Assembly (NCBI GenBank): GCA_002409215.1
Contig: DHUO01000001.1
Coordinates: 11,669-26,820 of the forward strand
Direction of reading: 5' to 3'
DNA from: Candidatus Dojkabacteria bacterium UBA5232
GTDB taxonomy: Bacteria; Patescibacteriota; Dojkabacteria; SC72
Length of the DNA: 15,152 nt
Part shown: in pieces, positions 1 through 7,153 of the stretch
Numbering within the stretch: position 1 is the first letter of the stretch
Layout: every line of letters starts with the position of its first letter
Notes under the pieces: model-generated
What the model saw: the letters and a program-made list of their open reading frames with translations, nothing else
Databases searched by the model: none
What the model was told of the DNA's origin: nothing
Translations under genes and position numbers: made by a program

Positions 1-1606
1 TGTATGTTAAAATCTCATTTGCTCCAAGAGTAGACAAGGTTTTTCTTATATCTTTCTTAAGGTCAAATATTTTATCTTCTTTTAATGGAGCAATATTTTT
101 TCTAGGTAATCTAATATCAATTTTGTCATATCCGTATATTCTTACAATATCTTCGTAAATATCTTCTTCAATAGTTACATCTCTTCTCCAGCTAGGGACT
201 ATTACAGTTATAAAACCTTTCTCTTTTGATTTAATTTCATATTCAAGTGCGAGTAGTATTTTCTCAATATCAGCTCTTTGAAGGTTAACACCTATCTTCT
301 TATTCAATCTTTCAAGATTTAGTGTAACCAATTTGGGTTCATAAGGTTGAGTGTAGATGTCTACTATTTCGGAAGCAACTTTGCCACCGGTTATATCTTT
401 TACTAGTTCTACGGCTTTAAGAAGTGCGGGTATACATATTTCTGTATCTAGTGCATGTTTGAATTTTGTAGCTGCATCTGTCGAGAGACCTAATGCCATC
501 GCTGTTCTTCTGATACTATTTTTATCAAAATTTGCAGATTCGAAAATGATTCTTTTTGTATTTTTATCAACACTTGTGTCACTTCCACCCATTACGCCTG
601 CAATTGCAATAGGATTAATACTATCAGCAATAACCATAATTCTGTCGTTGAGATCGTGGATTTTACTGTCTAAACCAAGTATCTTCTCGTTATCTCTAGC
701 CATTCTAATGTTAATTGTGGCTTTAGGACTCTCTGCAGGATTATTATTAATTATCTTATCGTAATCAAATGCGTGTAAAGGCTGTCCAAATAGTGCTGAA
801 ACATAATTGGTAATATCTACAATGATATTTGTTGGTTTTATATCAAGTCTTATCAATGCAGACTTTAACCATACGGGAGATTCACCGTTTGTGATGGAAT
901 CCATAGCTACTGCTGTGTATCTTGGACAGAGAGCTTCTGCATCATTCACAACTTCTAGTTGTAGACAGTTTTTTTCAGGCTTAAAGCTTTTCTTCTGATT
1001 CTTATACCAAGCTGGACTTTCAAACTTTGCTCCGGTAATTGCTGATAGCTCTCTTGTCATTCCGACCATTCCGAATAAGTCTCCTCTGTTTGTCAACGCT
1101 TTGTTTTCGATGTTAATAGCGAAATCATTAAGATTGTAATAATCAGCAAATGGTGTCCCAGGGATTGCATCCACGGGTAATCTCATAACACCTTCATGAT
1201 TTGGTCCAAGGTTTAATTCTTTTTCTGAGCCAAGCATTCCATTTGAATCAACACCTCTTAGTTTGACTGCTTTGATAACAAAAGGCTCGTCTTCATATAA
1301 TGAAATAGGAACAGTAGCTCCTGGCTTAATGTATGCAACCTTGTCTCCTATATCCAATGTTTTATCTCCTGCAACTACTTGTATTCTTGTTTCATCCCCT
1401 GTGAATATTTTATATACTCCTAGCTTGTCAGCGTCTGGATGATCTTTCTTTTCAACAACTTCCCCTACTACGATATCTTTGTATTCTTTTGTAATGTCGT
1501 AAAAATATTCAACATTACCAATATGGGTGTTAATTATGTCGACAATATCATTGTTAGTTGCATTTATCTCTCCAATTGTTTTTAGTAATTCTGTGGTATA
1601 TCTCAT
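1..1606 (-). CDS. pheT: Phenylalanyl-tRNA synthetase beta subunit, partial (C-terminus beyond left edge)
   Basis: Beta subunit of the alpha2-beta2 phenylalanine-tRNA ligase, which charges tRNA-Phe in the cytoplasm. Translating the minus strand gives 535 codons without a stop, running off the left edge. In order I see an EMAP/OB-type tRNA-binding domain (about residues 40-150, with VVGEVVEKKDHPDADKLGVY), the segment with NKALTNRGDLFGMVGMTREL, the B3/B4 region that carries editing in this family (about 200-380, with GVMGG), and the B5 region (from about 400). The C-terminal anticodon-binding domain lies outside the window. The ATG (1604-1606) shares its A with the TAA of pheS (TAATG), so translation is probably coupled to pheS. 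No Shine-Dalgarno is evident. Identity is firm from the domain order and the pheS neighbour. Confidence 0.95.
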   Translation of the reverse strand, partial: MRYTTELLKTIGEINATNNDIVDIINTHIGNVEYFYDITKEYKDIVVGEVVEKKDHPDADKLGVYKIFTGDETRIQVVAGDKTLDIGDKVAYIKPGATVPISLYEDEPFVIKAVKLRGVDSNGMLGSEKELNLGPNHEGVMRLPVDAIPGTPFADYYNLNDFAINIENKALTNRGDLFGMVGMTRELSAITGAKFESPAWYKNQKKSFKPEKNCLQLEVVNDAEALCPRYTAVAMDSITNGESPVWLKSALIRLDIKPTNIIVDITNYVSALFGQPLHAFDYDKIINNNPAESPKATINIRMARDNEKILGLDSKIHDLNDRIMVIADSINPIAIAGVMGGSDTSVDKNTKRIIFESANFDKNSIRRTAMALGLSTDAATKFKHALDTEICIPALLKAVELVKDITGGKVASEIVDIYTQPYEPKLVTLNLERLNKKIGVNLQRADIEKILLALEYEIKSKEKGFITVIVPSWRRDVTIEEDIYEDIVRIYGYDKIDIRLPRKNIAPLKEDKIFDLKKDIRKTLSTLGANEILTY

Positions 1607-2643
1607 TAGAATTGTCTTAAGAAGTTAAGATTATTGTCTCTAAGATATCGTATATCATTAATTCCAAGTTTTATCATGGTTAATCTGTCAACGCCAAACC
1701 CCCATGCAAAACCAGAGTATTTGTCAGGATTAATCCCTGCTTGTTTTAGAACATTTGGGTGAATCATCCCACAACCCATTAATTCTATCCATCCAGAGTG
1801 TCCACATGTAGAGCATCCGGCTTTTTTGCAAAATGGACAGCTAATTACAAATTCACAATCAGGTTCTGTGAATGGGAAGAATGATGGTTGTATTTTTACC
1901 TCTAATTCTGTTTCTAGGTATTTTTGAAGGAATTCTTTGATTGTTGCAACCATGTTGCCTAAAGATACATTCTCGTCTATGTATATACCTTCTATCTGAT
2001 GGAAGGTGTGTTCATGACTGGCATCTGTGGCTTCATTTCTAAAACATCTACCAGGTAGCACGACTGCAATTGGGAATTTATCAAATAGTTTGATAGCTCG
2101 ATTTTGCATTGTTGAGGTGTGAGCTGGGAGTACGAAACCCTCTTCTGTCCAGAATGTGTCATACATATCTCTTGCAGGATGTCCTACTGGGAAGTTTAAG
2201 GATTCAAACATATGATAATCATCATCTAATTGTCTACTTTCCAGAACATTAAAACCCATACCTTTGAAAATCTCCGCCCATTTTTCAATTTCCGTGGTTA
2301 ATGGATGTTTGCTACCTTTTGTATTAAGGGAGATATCCCTATTATCCTTTTTTATATTTACATCAAAAGGAGCGGTTGGATCTATTTTCTCTTTTGTGGA
2401 GTATGAGTCTTGTTCACTGTTTTTGCTTTGTAATATTTCACCTAAGTATATCTTTAGTTTGTTAGCTTCTTTTCCATATTCTGCCCTTTCTTTTTGTACA
2501 ATCTTTGAGATTTCAGAGAAGGCTTTTGTTAGAATGCCATTTTTGGAAGAATATTTTCTCTTTAACTCTACAGCGCTTAGCTTTAGAGTGTCCTTTTGGA
2601 GGGATTGATATATTTCTTTAAGATTTTTATTTTTTAACTCCAT
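1606..2643 (-). CDS. pheS: Phenylalanyl-tRNA synthetase alpha subunit
   Basis: Catalytic class II subunit of phenylalanine-tRNA ligase. The N-terminus is helical (coiled-coil tRNA-binding arm, about residues 1-85). Motif 2 appears as FRNEATDASHEHTFHQIEG and motif 3 as GFAWGFGVDRLTMIKLG. A Cys cluster C-x2-C-x4-C-x2-C (SCPFCKKAGCSTCGHSGW) resembles the zinc-ribbon insertion seen in many Firmicutes-type PheS. I chose the ATG at 2641-2643 (protein starting MELKNK, 345 residues) because a TATACT box lies 6 nt upstream of it and this start fits the family. An in-frame ATG at 2659-2661 would add six residues, but it abuts the T-tract of a terminator. No ribosome site is visible for either start. 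The gene ends in TAATG with pheT. It lies downstream of rplT, as in E. coli, but is separated from it by a terminator. Confidence 0.95.
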   Translation of the reverse strand: MELKNKNLKEIYQSLQKDTLKLSAVELKRKYSSKNGILTKAFSEISKIVQKERAEYGKEANKLKIYLGEILQSKNSEQDSYSTKEKIDPTAPFDVNIKKDNRDISLNTKGSKHPLTTEIEKWAEIFKGMGFNVLESRQLDDDYHMFESLNFPVGHPARDMYDTFWTEEGFVLPAHTSTMQNRAIKLFDKFPIAVVLPGRCFRNEATDASHEHTFHQIEGIYIDENVSLGNMVATIKEFLQKYLETELEVKIQPSFFPFTEPDCEFVISCPFCKKAGCSTCGHSGWIELMGCGMIHPNVLKQAGINPDKYSGFAWGFGVDRLTMIKLGINDIRYLRDNNLNFLRQF

Positions 2644-2649
2644 GTATTT

Positions 2650-2655
2650 AGTATA
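2650..2655 (-). promoter_or_regulatory. -10 box for a leaderless pheS transcript
   Basis: TATACT on the minus strand ends 6 nt before the ATG at 2643, which would put the transcription start at or next to the A of the start codon. No good -35 hexamer is visible because that space is taken by the rplT terminator. The layout matches those before rsmD, tyrS, rarA and the RAYT gene. It is inferred from spacing only. Confidence 0.5.
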
Positions 2656-2663
2656 CAACATTT

Positions 2664-2690
2664 AAAAAAAAGGGACTACTTCTAGTCCCT
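2664..2690 (-). terminator. Intrinsic terminator after rplT
   Basis: On the minus strand an 8-bp perfect stem AGGGACTA/TAGTCCCT closes a GAAG loop and is followed by eight T residues. It starts about 24 nt after the rplT stop and its T-tract reaches the upstream pheS ATG. It should end the thrS-infC-rpmI-rplT transcript. The opposite strand has no T-tract, so it acts one way only. Confidence 0.88.
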
Positions 2691-2713
2691 CTTAAGATCT
2701 TTGTTATGAGTTC

Positions 2714-3052
2714 CTAAAGGGATTTTACAATGTTTGTAAATACCTCAGGATTATTAACAGCAATGTCAGCTAATACCATCCTATTCAACTCAATTTTGTT
2801 CTTTCTTAAGCCAGCAATGAAATCTTTGTATTTAATATCATTGTTTTTGCATGCTGCGTTGATTTTTGTAATCCAGATTCTTCTAAACTGACCTGCCCTC
2901 TTCTGTCTGTCATTATATGCGTATTGTCCTGCATGCATATATGCCTCATGAGCAACTCTGTAAAGTCTGTTTTTAGTCATTCTATAGCCTTTTGTCTTGG
3001 CTAGTATTTTCTTATGACTTCTTTTTCTTTTTACTCCACCTTTAACTCTCAT
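2714..3052 (-). CDS. rplT: 50S ribosomal protein L20
   Basis: Primary 23S rRNA-binding protein of the large subunit, needed early in its assembly. The 112-residue length is normal (family about 115-120). The basic N-terminal tail with RVKGGVKRKRSHKKILAKTKGY and the core stretches LYRVAHEAYMHAGQYAYNDR and RRIWITKINAACK are characteristic. It starts at an ATG 9 nt after rpmI, without a clear Shine-Dalgarno. The stop is TAG. In E. coli and Bacillus L20 represses its own operon through an mRNA leader. I do not recognise such an L20-binding leader upstream of infC here. Confidence 0.97.
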   Translation of the reverse strand: MRVKGGVKRKRSHKKILAKTKGYRMTKNRLYRVAHEAYMHAGQYAYNDRQKRAGQFRRIWITKINAACKNNDIKYKDFIAGLRKNKIELNRMVLADIAVNNPEVFTNIVKSL

Positions 3053-3061
3053 GATATTTAA

Positions 3062-3277
3062 TTATTTAACATTAACAATTTTTCTAAGCATCTTCTTTCC
3101 AATGGTTTTGGAAACTTCTGCATTATCTTTAAGTCTTCTTTTTTCTCTAGAAGATCTCTTGGTCTTTAAGTGACCTTGATGGCTTTGTTTATATCTAATC
3201 TTAGGTGTTTTATTTCCTCTTGGATTAGATACACTAAACCTCTTCTTTGCTGTTTTGTTTGTTTTTTGTCTTGCCAT
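3062..3277 (-). CDS. rpmI: 50S ribosomal protein L35
   Basis: Small basic protein of the large ribosomal subunit. The start is set at the ATG giving MARQKTNKTAKKRF, because this aligns with the usual L35 start (M-P-K-M-K-T-H-K-A-A-A-K-R-F). That gives 71 residues, slightly longer than the usual 64-66. A longer in-frame reading upstream adds 24 residues unlike the family and is rejected. The true start lies 44 nt inside the end of infC in another frame, so the two genes overlap. It is probably translated by ribosomes coming from infC. The stop is TAA and rplT follows after a short gap. Confidence 0.95.
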   Translation of the reverse strand: MARQKTNKTAKKRFSVSNPRGNKTPKIRYKQSHQGHLKTKRSSREKRRLKDNAEVSKTIGKKMLRKIVNVK

Positions 3278-3800
3278 CAGGTTTAAATGTGATAAATATA
3301 TTTCTTCCTTGCTTGACTGGATCAGGTTCGATACTACTATAATCTTCAAAATTAGTCAATATTTCATCAAATACATCACTAGCCTGCTCTCTTGATTGCC
3401 TTCCTTTTATGTACATAGTTAGTTTGACAGGATGTCCTTTTTTCAAATATTCTTTTGCTCTTCCAATCCTATGATCAATATCTGCTTTGTCTATGACAGG
3501 TGTGAATCTAAATTCTTTTGTTTCTTTTGCTTTTCCTTTTTTGTTAGATCTGCTTTTCTTGTTTTGTAAGTATATGTACTTTGAGTAGTCCATAACCTTG
3601 CAAACGGGGGGTCTTACATTAGGACCGACTTCAACTAAGTCAAGGCCAGCTTCTTGGGCTATCTTTAAGGCTTCTGTGGTTTTTATAGTCCCAATGTTTT
3701 CTCCCTTTTCATCAATTAGTTGGACCTCTTCTACTCTAATCCATTCATTTTTTCTGGGTCCATATTTTTTTCTTAAATCTTTTTTGTTGTCAAAAGACAT
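3234..3800 (-). CDS. infC: Translation initiation factor IF-3
   Basis: IF-3 binds the 30S subunit, checks the start codon-fMet-tRNA pairing and prevents early subunit joining. The 188-residue protein has the N-domain (NEWIRVEEVQLIDEKGENIG ... GLDLVEVGPNVRPPVCKVMDY), a lysine-rich linker (about residues 80-92) and the C-domain (KEFRFTPVIDKADIDHRIGRA ... VKLTMYIKGRQ ... GRNIFITFKPDG). It ends in an 11-residue hydrophilic tail that overlaps the start of rpmI. The start is a normal ATG, not the rare AUU that makes E. coli infC self-regulated. It lies 18 nt after thrS with no strong Shine-Dalgarno. The stop is TAG. Confidence 0.97.
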   Translation of the reverse strand: MSFDNKKDLRKKYGPRKNEWIRVEEVQLIDEKGENIGTIKTTEALKIAQEAGLDLVEVGPNVRPPVCKVMDYSKYIYLQNKKSRSNKKGKAKETKEFRFTPVIDKADIDHRIGRAKEYLKKGHPVKLTMYIKGRQSREQASDVFDEILTNFEDYSSIEPDPVKQGRNIFITFKPDGKTKNKQNSKEEV

Positions 3801-3818
3801 TCTTTATATTTATTAAAA

Positions 3819-5606
3819 TTAATTATCACCCTCTGGAGTGAAAGGCTCTTTTGTCCTTACTTCTTCCTTAAGGTTATCGATGAATTCTTGTACTTTCATA
3901 AGGCCTTCACTTTTATTCTTTCTTGTCCTTACGGAAATTGTTTCCGTTTCTATTTCTTTATCTCCCATGATTACAATATATGGGATTTTCATCTTTTCTG
4001 CATCTCTAATTCTGGATTGCATACTTTTTGTTCTGTCATCTAATCTGACTCTTAGTCCTGCATTGTCTAATTCTTCATATACTTTCTTTGCGTACTCATG
4101 GTGTTTGTCCGAAATTGGGATTACATATACCTGCTCAGGTGTGAACCATAGTGGGAAGTCTCCTCCGTGGGTTTCAATTAGGAATGAGAAGAACCTTTCA
4201 AATGAGCCAATTAGTGCTCTGTGGATAACATAAGGTTCTTGTTCTTTTCCTTCTGCATCTATATATCGGATATTGAATTTATCGGGGAGGTTAAAATCTA
4301 GTTGGAGTGTGGAGACAGAATCTTCTTTACCGAAGACATTAACAGCCTGTATGTCTATTTTAGGGCCGTAGAATGCTGCGTCACCAGGCATTTCTTCAAA
4401 TTCAACCTCTCTGTCGATGAGAACTTTTCTTAAGGTTTCTTCTGCCTGTTTCCATCTTTCTAAATCACCGGCATATTTTTTAGGGTTTGCCTCTCTGTCA
4501 GAAAGTGAAAGCCTAAATCTGTATTTAGTAAATCCAATGTCTTTGTAGAAGACATCTAACAGGTCTAATACTTCGTTTATAGAGTCCTCGAGTTGTTCTG
4601 GGGTGCAAAATATATGTGCATCGTTTTGAGTGAATCCACGAACTCTTTGTAGTCCGTGTAACTCTCCTGACTTTTCATATCTGTATACTGTCCCAAATTC
4701 TCCAAGTTTGTATGGAAGATCTCTATAACTTTTTTGAGAGAGGTTGTAGACCATCATGCCAGCTGGACAGTTCATTGGTTTGAGATAATATGTCTCATCA
4801 TCAACCTCCATTGGTGGGTACATAGATTCTTTATAGAAACTTAAGTGCCCCGAAGTTTCAAAGAGTTCTTTTTTATTAATATGTGGAGTTAAGATATGTA
4901 GGTATCCAGCATTTTCTTCTAGTTCTAACATATAGTTTTCAATTATTCTCCTCATAACATAGCCTCTTGGGAGCCAAACAGGTAAACCTTGTCCAATCTC
5001 TGGGATGAGTGCGAATAGTTCCAACTGTTTTCCTAGTTTTCTATGATTCCTGTTTTCTAATTCTTCTTGGTTTTTTAGGAATGTGTTGAGTTCATTCTCA
5101 GTTTCAAAAGCGGTACCGTATATTCTTGTTAACATTTTCTTGGTTTCATCTCCTCTCCAGTATGCCCCTGCTGTTTTTGTGAGCTTAATCGCACCAATGT
5201 CTTTTGTAGTATCTACGTGTGGGCCTCGACAGAGGTCTGCAAACTCGCTTTCTCCTGTGATAAAAAAACTTAGTTCTTCACCTTCGATTTCTTCAATTAA
5301 CTCAAGTTTGTATATCTGTTCTGTTTTCTTCAAATACTCTTCAGCATCTTTCCTTTTCATCGTTACTTGAGTAATAGGAAGATTCTGTTTGATAATTTTC
5401 TTCATTTCCTTCTCAATCCTCTTCAAATCACTTTCCTCAAGAGGATCTACAAGGTCAAAATCGTAATAGAAGCCATTTTCTATTGCAGGGCCTATTCCTA
5501 ACTTTGCATCAGGATACAACTTAAGAACGGCTTGTGCTAATACATGTGAAGCCGAATGTCTCATCTTCTCTAAGAATTCTCTCTGCTGTTGTTCTTCATT
5601 TTCCAT
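3819..5606 (-). CDS. thrS: Threonyl-tRNA synthetase lacking the N-terminal TGS domain
   Basis: Class II enzyme that charges tRNA-Thr and edits Ser-tRNA-Thr. The 595 residues begin directly with the editing domain (H17-x3-H21 in HSASHVLAQAV, and C126 with H130 in CRGPHV). The class II core follows, with the zinc ligand Cys in LKPMNCPAGM, motif 2 around GTVYRYEKSGELHGLQRVRG, the zinc His in NDAHIF, and motif 3 with YVIHRALIGSFERF. The anticodon-binding domain occupies the last 100 or so residues. The usual 60-residue TGS domain is absent, and an in-frame TAA about 30 nt upstream of the ATG shows it was not missed. The gene heads the thrS-infC-rpmI-rplT unit and has its own promoter near 5740-5768. 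Confidence 0.97.
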   Translation of the reverse strand: MENEEQQQREFLEKMRHSASHVLAQAVLKLYPDAKLGIGPAIENGFYYDFDLVDPLEESDLKRIEKEMKKIIKQNLPITQVTMKRKDAEEYLKKTEQIYKLELIEEIEGEELSFFITGESEFADLCRGPHVDTTKDIGAIKLTKTAGAYWRGDETKKMLTRIYGTAFETENELNTFLKNQEELENRNHRKLGKQLELFALIPEIGQGLPVWLPRGYVMRRIIENYMLELEENAGYLHILTPHINKKELFETSGHLSFYKESMYPPMEVDDETYYLKPMNCPAGMMVYNLSQKSYRDLPYKLGEFGTVYRYEKSGELHGLQRVRGFTQNDAHIFCTPEQLEDSINEVLDLLDVFYKDIGFTKYRFRLSLSDREANPKKYAGDLERWKQAEETLRKVLIDREVEFEEMPGDAAFYGPKIDIQAVNVFGKEDSVSTLQLDFNLPDKFNIRYIDAEGKEQEPYVIHRALIGSFERFFSFLIETHGGDFPLWFTPEQVYVIPISDKHHEYAKKVYEELDNAGLRVRLDDRTKSMQSRIRDAEKMKIPYIVIMGDKEIETETISVRTRKNKSEGLMKVQEFIDNLKEEVRTKEPFTPEGDN

Positions 5607-5638
5607 AAAATATAGTTCAAAAATATTAATTTAAAAAT

Positions 5639-5677
5639 ATGTGTCGATGGGAAATAGCACACATTAAAACATGTGTG
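5639..5677 (-). promoter_or_regulatory. thrS leader with mutually exclusive hairpins
   Basis: Three related heptamers lie in the thrS leader. Reading the minus strand, CACACAT (5677-5671) can pair with ATGTGTG (5664-5658) to form a 7-bp hairpin with a 6-nt loop. The same ATGTGTG can instead pair over 6 bp with ACACAT (5644-5639), which is followed by ATTTTT. This could act as a small switch or as a site for ThrRS binding, but no known riboswitch or T-box motif is recognised. The function is speculative. Confidence 0.35.
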
Positions 5678-5739
5678 TTGTAAAAACTATTCTATGTAGT
5701 TTTGATTTATTAATACCAAATATCTTGTACACGATACCT

Positions 5740-5768
5740 ATTTTATATTTTTCTACCTATTTTTGCAA
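5740..5768 (-). promoter_or_regulatory. Sigma-70-like promoter for thrS operon
   Basis: On the minus strand TTGCAA (5768-5763) is separated by 17 nt from TAAAAT (5745-5740). A TATAAA overlaps at a 15-nt spacing. The predicted start near 5733 gives a leader of about 125 nt before thrS. It lies in the 249-nt gap after rsmD, in which I see no gene. Confidence 0.6.
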
Positions 5769-5777
5769 GGATTTAAT

Positions 5778-5790
5778 CAGACCAGGTCTG
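5778..5790. repeat. 13-bp palindrome upstream of thrS promoter
   Basis: CAGACCAGGTCTG is a perfect 6-bp inverted repeat around one central base, placed about 10 nt upstream of the thrS -35 box. It could be a regulator-binding site. It also shares CAGACC with the REP-like repeats flanking the RAYT gene at 6613-6640 and 7136-7168, so it may be a reduced relative of them. Confidence 0.45.
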
Positions 5791-5855
5791 TACATTTATC
5801 CTTATGTAGAGAAAGGAAGAAACGTTTTTGTTATGATTAGTTAACTTACTAGAGG

Positions 5856-6599
5856 TTATTGTTTTACAATGAAGAAAGATATTACATTCAAACCTAAGTT
5901 TATACTCTCTACTAATCGTAGATGTTTTATGTCAATCCTTTCCAAATCGTATCTTTTGGGGTGTTTCAATAGTAAAGCGCCTTTCCATTTCTTTGTGTTT
6001 TTGTCTTGTACACCAGGTAGAAGTTCTGAAGCCATGTTAATCACTTGTTCCATCTTAAATGTCTTTTTTGTGTTGAAAAGTTTGTATGGGGGATCCAAAA
6101 ATATTATATCGAAGGAAGGTTTCTCTTCGGTGCTATTTACCATTCCGAATAAATACTCCTCTACCTTTTCTTTGACAACCTCTGATTCGATCAGAAAACC
6201 AGTATGTGCGACGTTTTTCTTCAAGACAATGTTGGCATTCTTTGATGCATCGACAAATGTTACGCTTTTTGCTCCTCTAGAGAGGGCTTCTAGTCCAAAA
6301 GAACCTGCTCCTGCATAGAGATCGAGTATGCTTTTGTTCACAATATCTTCTCTTAGGATATCAAAAACTCTAACCTTCATTCTGTCTGTCATGGGTCTTG
6401 TAGCCTTGGGTACCTCAAGGAGAAAATTTCTAGCCTTGCCTCCTGTGATTCTAACAGTTGTTGTGATGGTGGGTTCTTTGCTTTGAAGTCTTTCCTTAAG
6501 GAATGTTTCTTCCATCTCCAAAAAATCCTCAGGGGTTTCCAATCTCCACTTGTTCTTCTCTTTTCTGACTTTTTTAAACGAATCATGCTTTAAGCTCAT
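5856..6599 (-). CDS. rsmD: 16S rRNA (guanine966-N2)-methyltransferase family protein RsmD
   Basis: SAM-dependent methyltransferase that, in characterised relatives, methylates G966 of 16S rRNA in assembled 30S particles. The RsmD signature starts at about residue 48 (VRITGGKARNF, RPMTDRMKVRVFDIL). It is followed by the SAM-binding motif LDLYAGAGSFGLEALSRGA (92-110) and the catalytic DPPY (169-172). A polar N-terminal extension of roughly 48 residues is not in the E. coli enzyme (198 residues), and its role is unknown. The start ATG sits 6 nt after an extended -10 box, which suggests a leaderless mRNA. Upstream lie the left RAYT repeat and the divergent transposase. The stop is TAA. Confidence 0.9.
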   Translation of the reverse strand: MSLKHDSFKKVRKEKNKWRLETPEDFLEMEETFLKERLQSKEPTITTTVRITGGKARNFLLEVPKATRPMTDRMKVRVFDILREDIVNKSILDLYAGAGSFGLEALSRGAKSVTFVDASKNANIVLKKNVAHTGFLIESEVVKEKVEEYLFGMVNSTEEKPSFDIIFLDPPYKLFNTKKTFKMEQVINMASELLPGVQDKNTKKWKGALLLKHPKRYDLERIDIKHLRLVESINLGLNVISFFIVKQ

Positions 6600-6605
6600 A
6601 CGGTT

Positions 6606-6614
6606 ATTATATCA
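6606..6614 (-). promoter_or_regulatory. Extended -10 promoter for leaderless rsmD
   Basis: Minus strand TGATATAAT is a complete extended -10 element (TGn plus TATAAT). It ends 6 nt before the rsmD ATG, so transcription should begin at the start codon. The expected -35 space is filled by the left REP-like repeat, and the TG of the element lies at the repeat's edge. Confidence 0.65.
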
Positions 6615-6640
6615 GGTCTGGCCTAGGTCTGCCCCTTGTT
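6613..6640 (-). repeat. Left REP-like repeat flanking the RAYT gene
   Basis: Read on the minus strand this holds the 19-nt core AGGGGCAGACCTAGGCCAG, identical to the core at 7140-7158 on the plus strand. The two therefore form an inverted pair around the transposase. The plus strand also reads as a direct repeat AGGTCTG-GCCT-AGGTCTG. The innermost part, GCCCCTTGTTA, recurs in the same orientation at the far side of the right repeat. Such GC-rich palindromes beside a RAYT gene are typical REP substrates in the family. Confidence 0.8.
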
Positions 6641-6661
6641 AATAATAATTTCATTTTTGTA

Positions 6662-6670
6662 TGCGATACT
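6662..6670 (+). promoter_or_regulatory. Possible extended -10 for leaderless RAYT mRNA
   Basis: TGCGATACT fits TGn plus a -10 hexamer with four of six consensus bases and ends 6 nt before the ATG at 6677. It repeats the spacing seen before rsmD, tyrS and rarA. No convincing -35 is visible. Confidence 0.4.
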
Positions 6671-6676
6671 TTAGCC

Positions 6677-7153
6677 ATGAGAAAGGAAAGAGTTTATATC
6701 TTGTACAAAAGGAATTCTTTTTTCCATTTATACAATAGAGGGAATAGAAAGATGGAGATTTTTCGTACAGAAAAAGACTATCAAGTTTTTATCAATCTTC
6801 TCTATGTGTATCTGAGAGGTTCTACTGTTAAGTTGATAGCCTACTGCTTAATGCCTAATCATTATCACTTGATAGTCAAAAATGGGCGGAATATAAGGTC
6901 TGTGTCTTATTTTATGCAACGTCTTATGACAGCATATGTTATGTATTTTAATCGAAAGTATAGGCAAGTAGGAAGGTTGTTCCAAGGTCCTTTTCAAGCT
7001 AAAAGGTTGCCTAGGATAAGAGATTTGGAGAATGCAAAAGAGTATTTAAGGCAAAATCCGTTTGATCTTGTATCAGCAGAACAAGAGATAGCTGAGGGTT
7101 ATAGGTGGTTGTACATAAGAGATGAAAAAGTTCTGAACGAGGGGCAGACCTAG
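6677..7153 (+). CDS. REP-associated tyrosine transposase (RAYT, Y1/HUH superfamily)
   Basis: Single-strand DNA nuclease/transposase of the IS200/IS605-related RAYT group, which cuts and rejoins hairpin-forming REP DNA in characterised cases. The 158-residue protein has the family start FFHLYNRGN (residues 15-23), the metal-binding HUH motif H62-Y-H64 in MPNHYHLIVK, and the likely nucleophile Tyr87 in the helix TAYVMYFNRKY. The signature R-x-GRLFQGPF follows. All key residues are present, so it may be active. It lies on the plus strand between minus-strand genes, flanked by inverted REP-like repeats. Its last codons and TAG stop are made from the right repeat, and it overlaps the convergent methyltransferase gene by 4 nt. 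No accessory transposon gene is seen. Confidence 0.93.
   Translation: MRKERVYILYKRNSFFHLYNRGNRKMEIFRTEKDYQVFINLLYVYLRGSTVKLIAYCLMPNHYHLIVKNGRNIRSVSYFMQRLMTAYVMYFNRKYRQVGRLFQGPFQAKRLPRIRDLENAKEYLRQNPFDLVSAEQEIAEGYRWLYIRDEKVLNEGQT

Noticed and set aside
357..998. Plus-strand ORFs in the first kilobase
   Set aside because: The minus strand here is a continuous PheT reading frame with all expected domains. The plus ORFs are its shadows.
3278..3349. 24-residue N-terminal extension of L35
   Set aside because: The extension does not resemble L35. It reads out-of-frame infC sequence. The family start is MARQKTNK at 3277.
5607..5733. T-box or threonine-codon leader peptide before thrS
   Set aside because: No T-box core motif is present. 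The only short ORF (12 codons from 5664) has no Thr codons and no ribosome site.
5869..6318. 149-codon plus-strand ORF opposite rsmD
   Set aside because: It is an antisense shadow of the well-supported rsmD, without promoter, ribosome site or recognisable domain.
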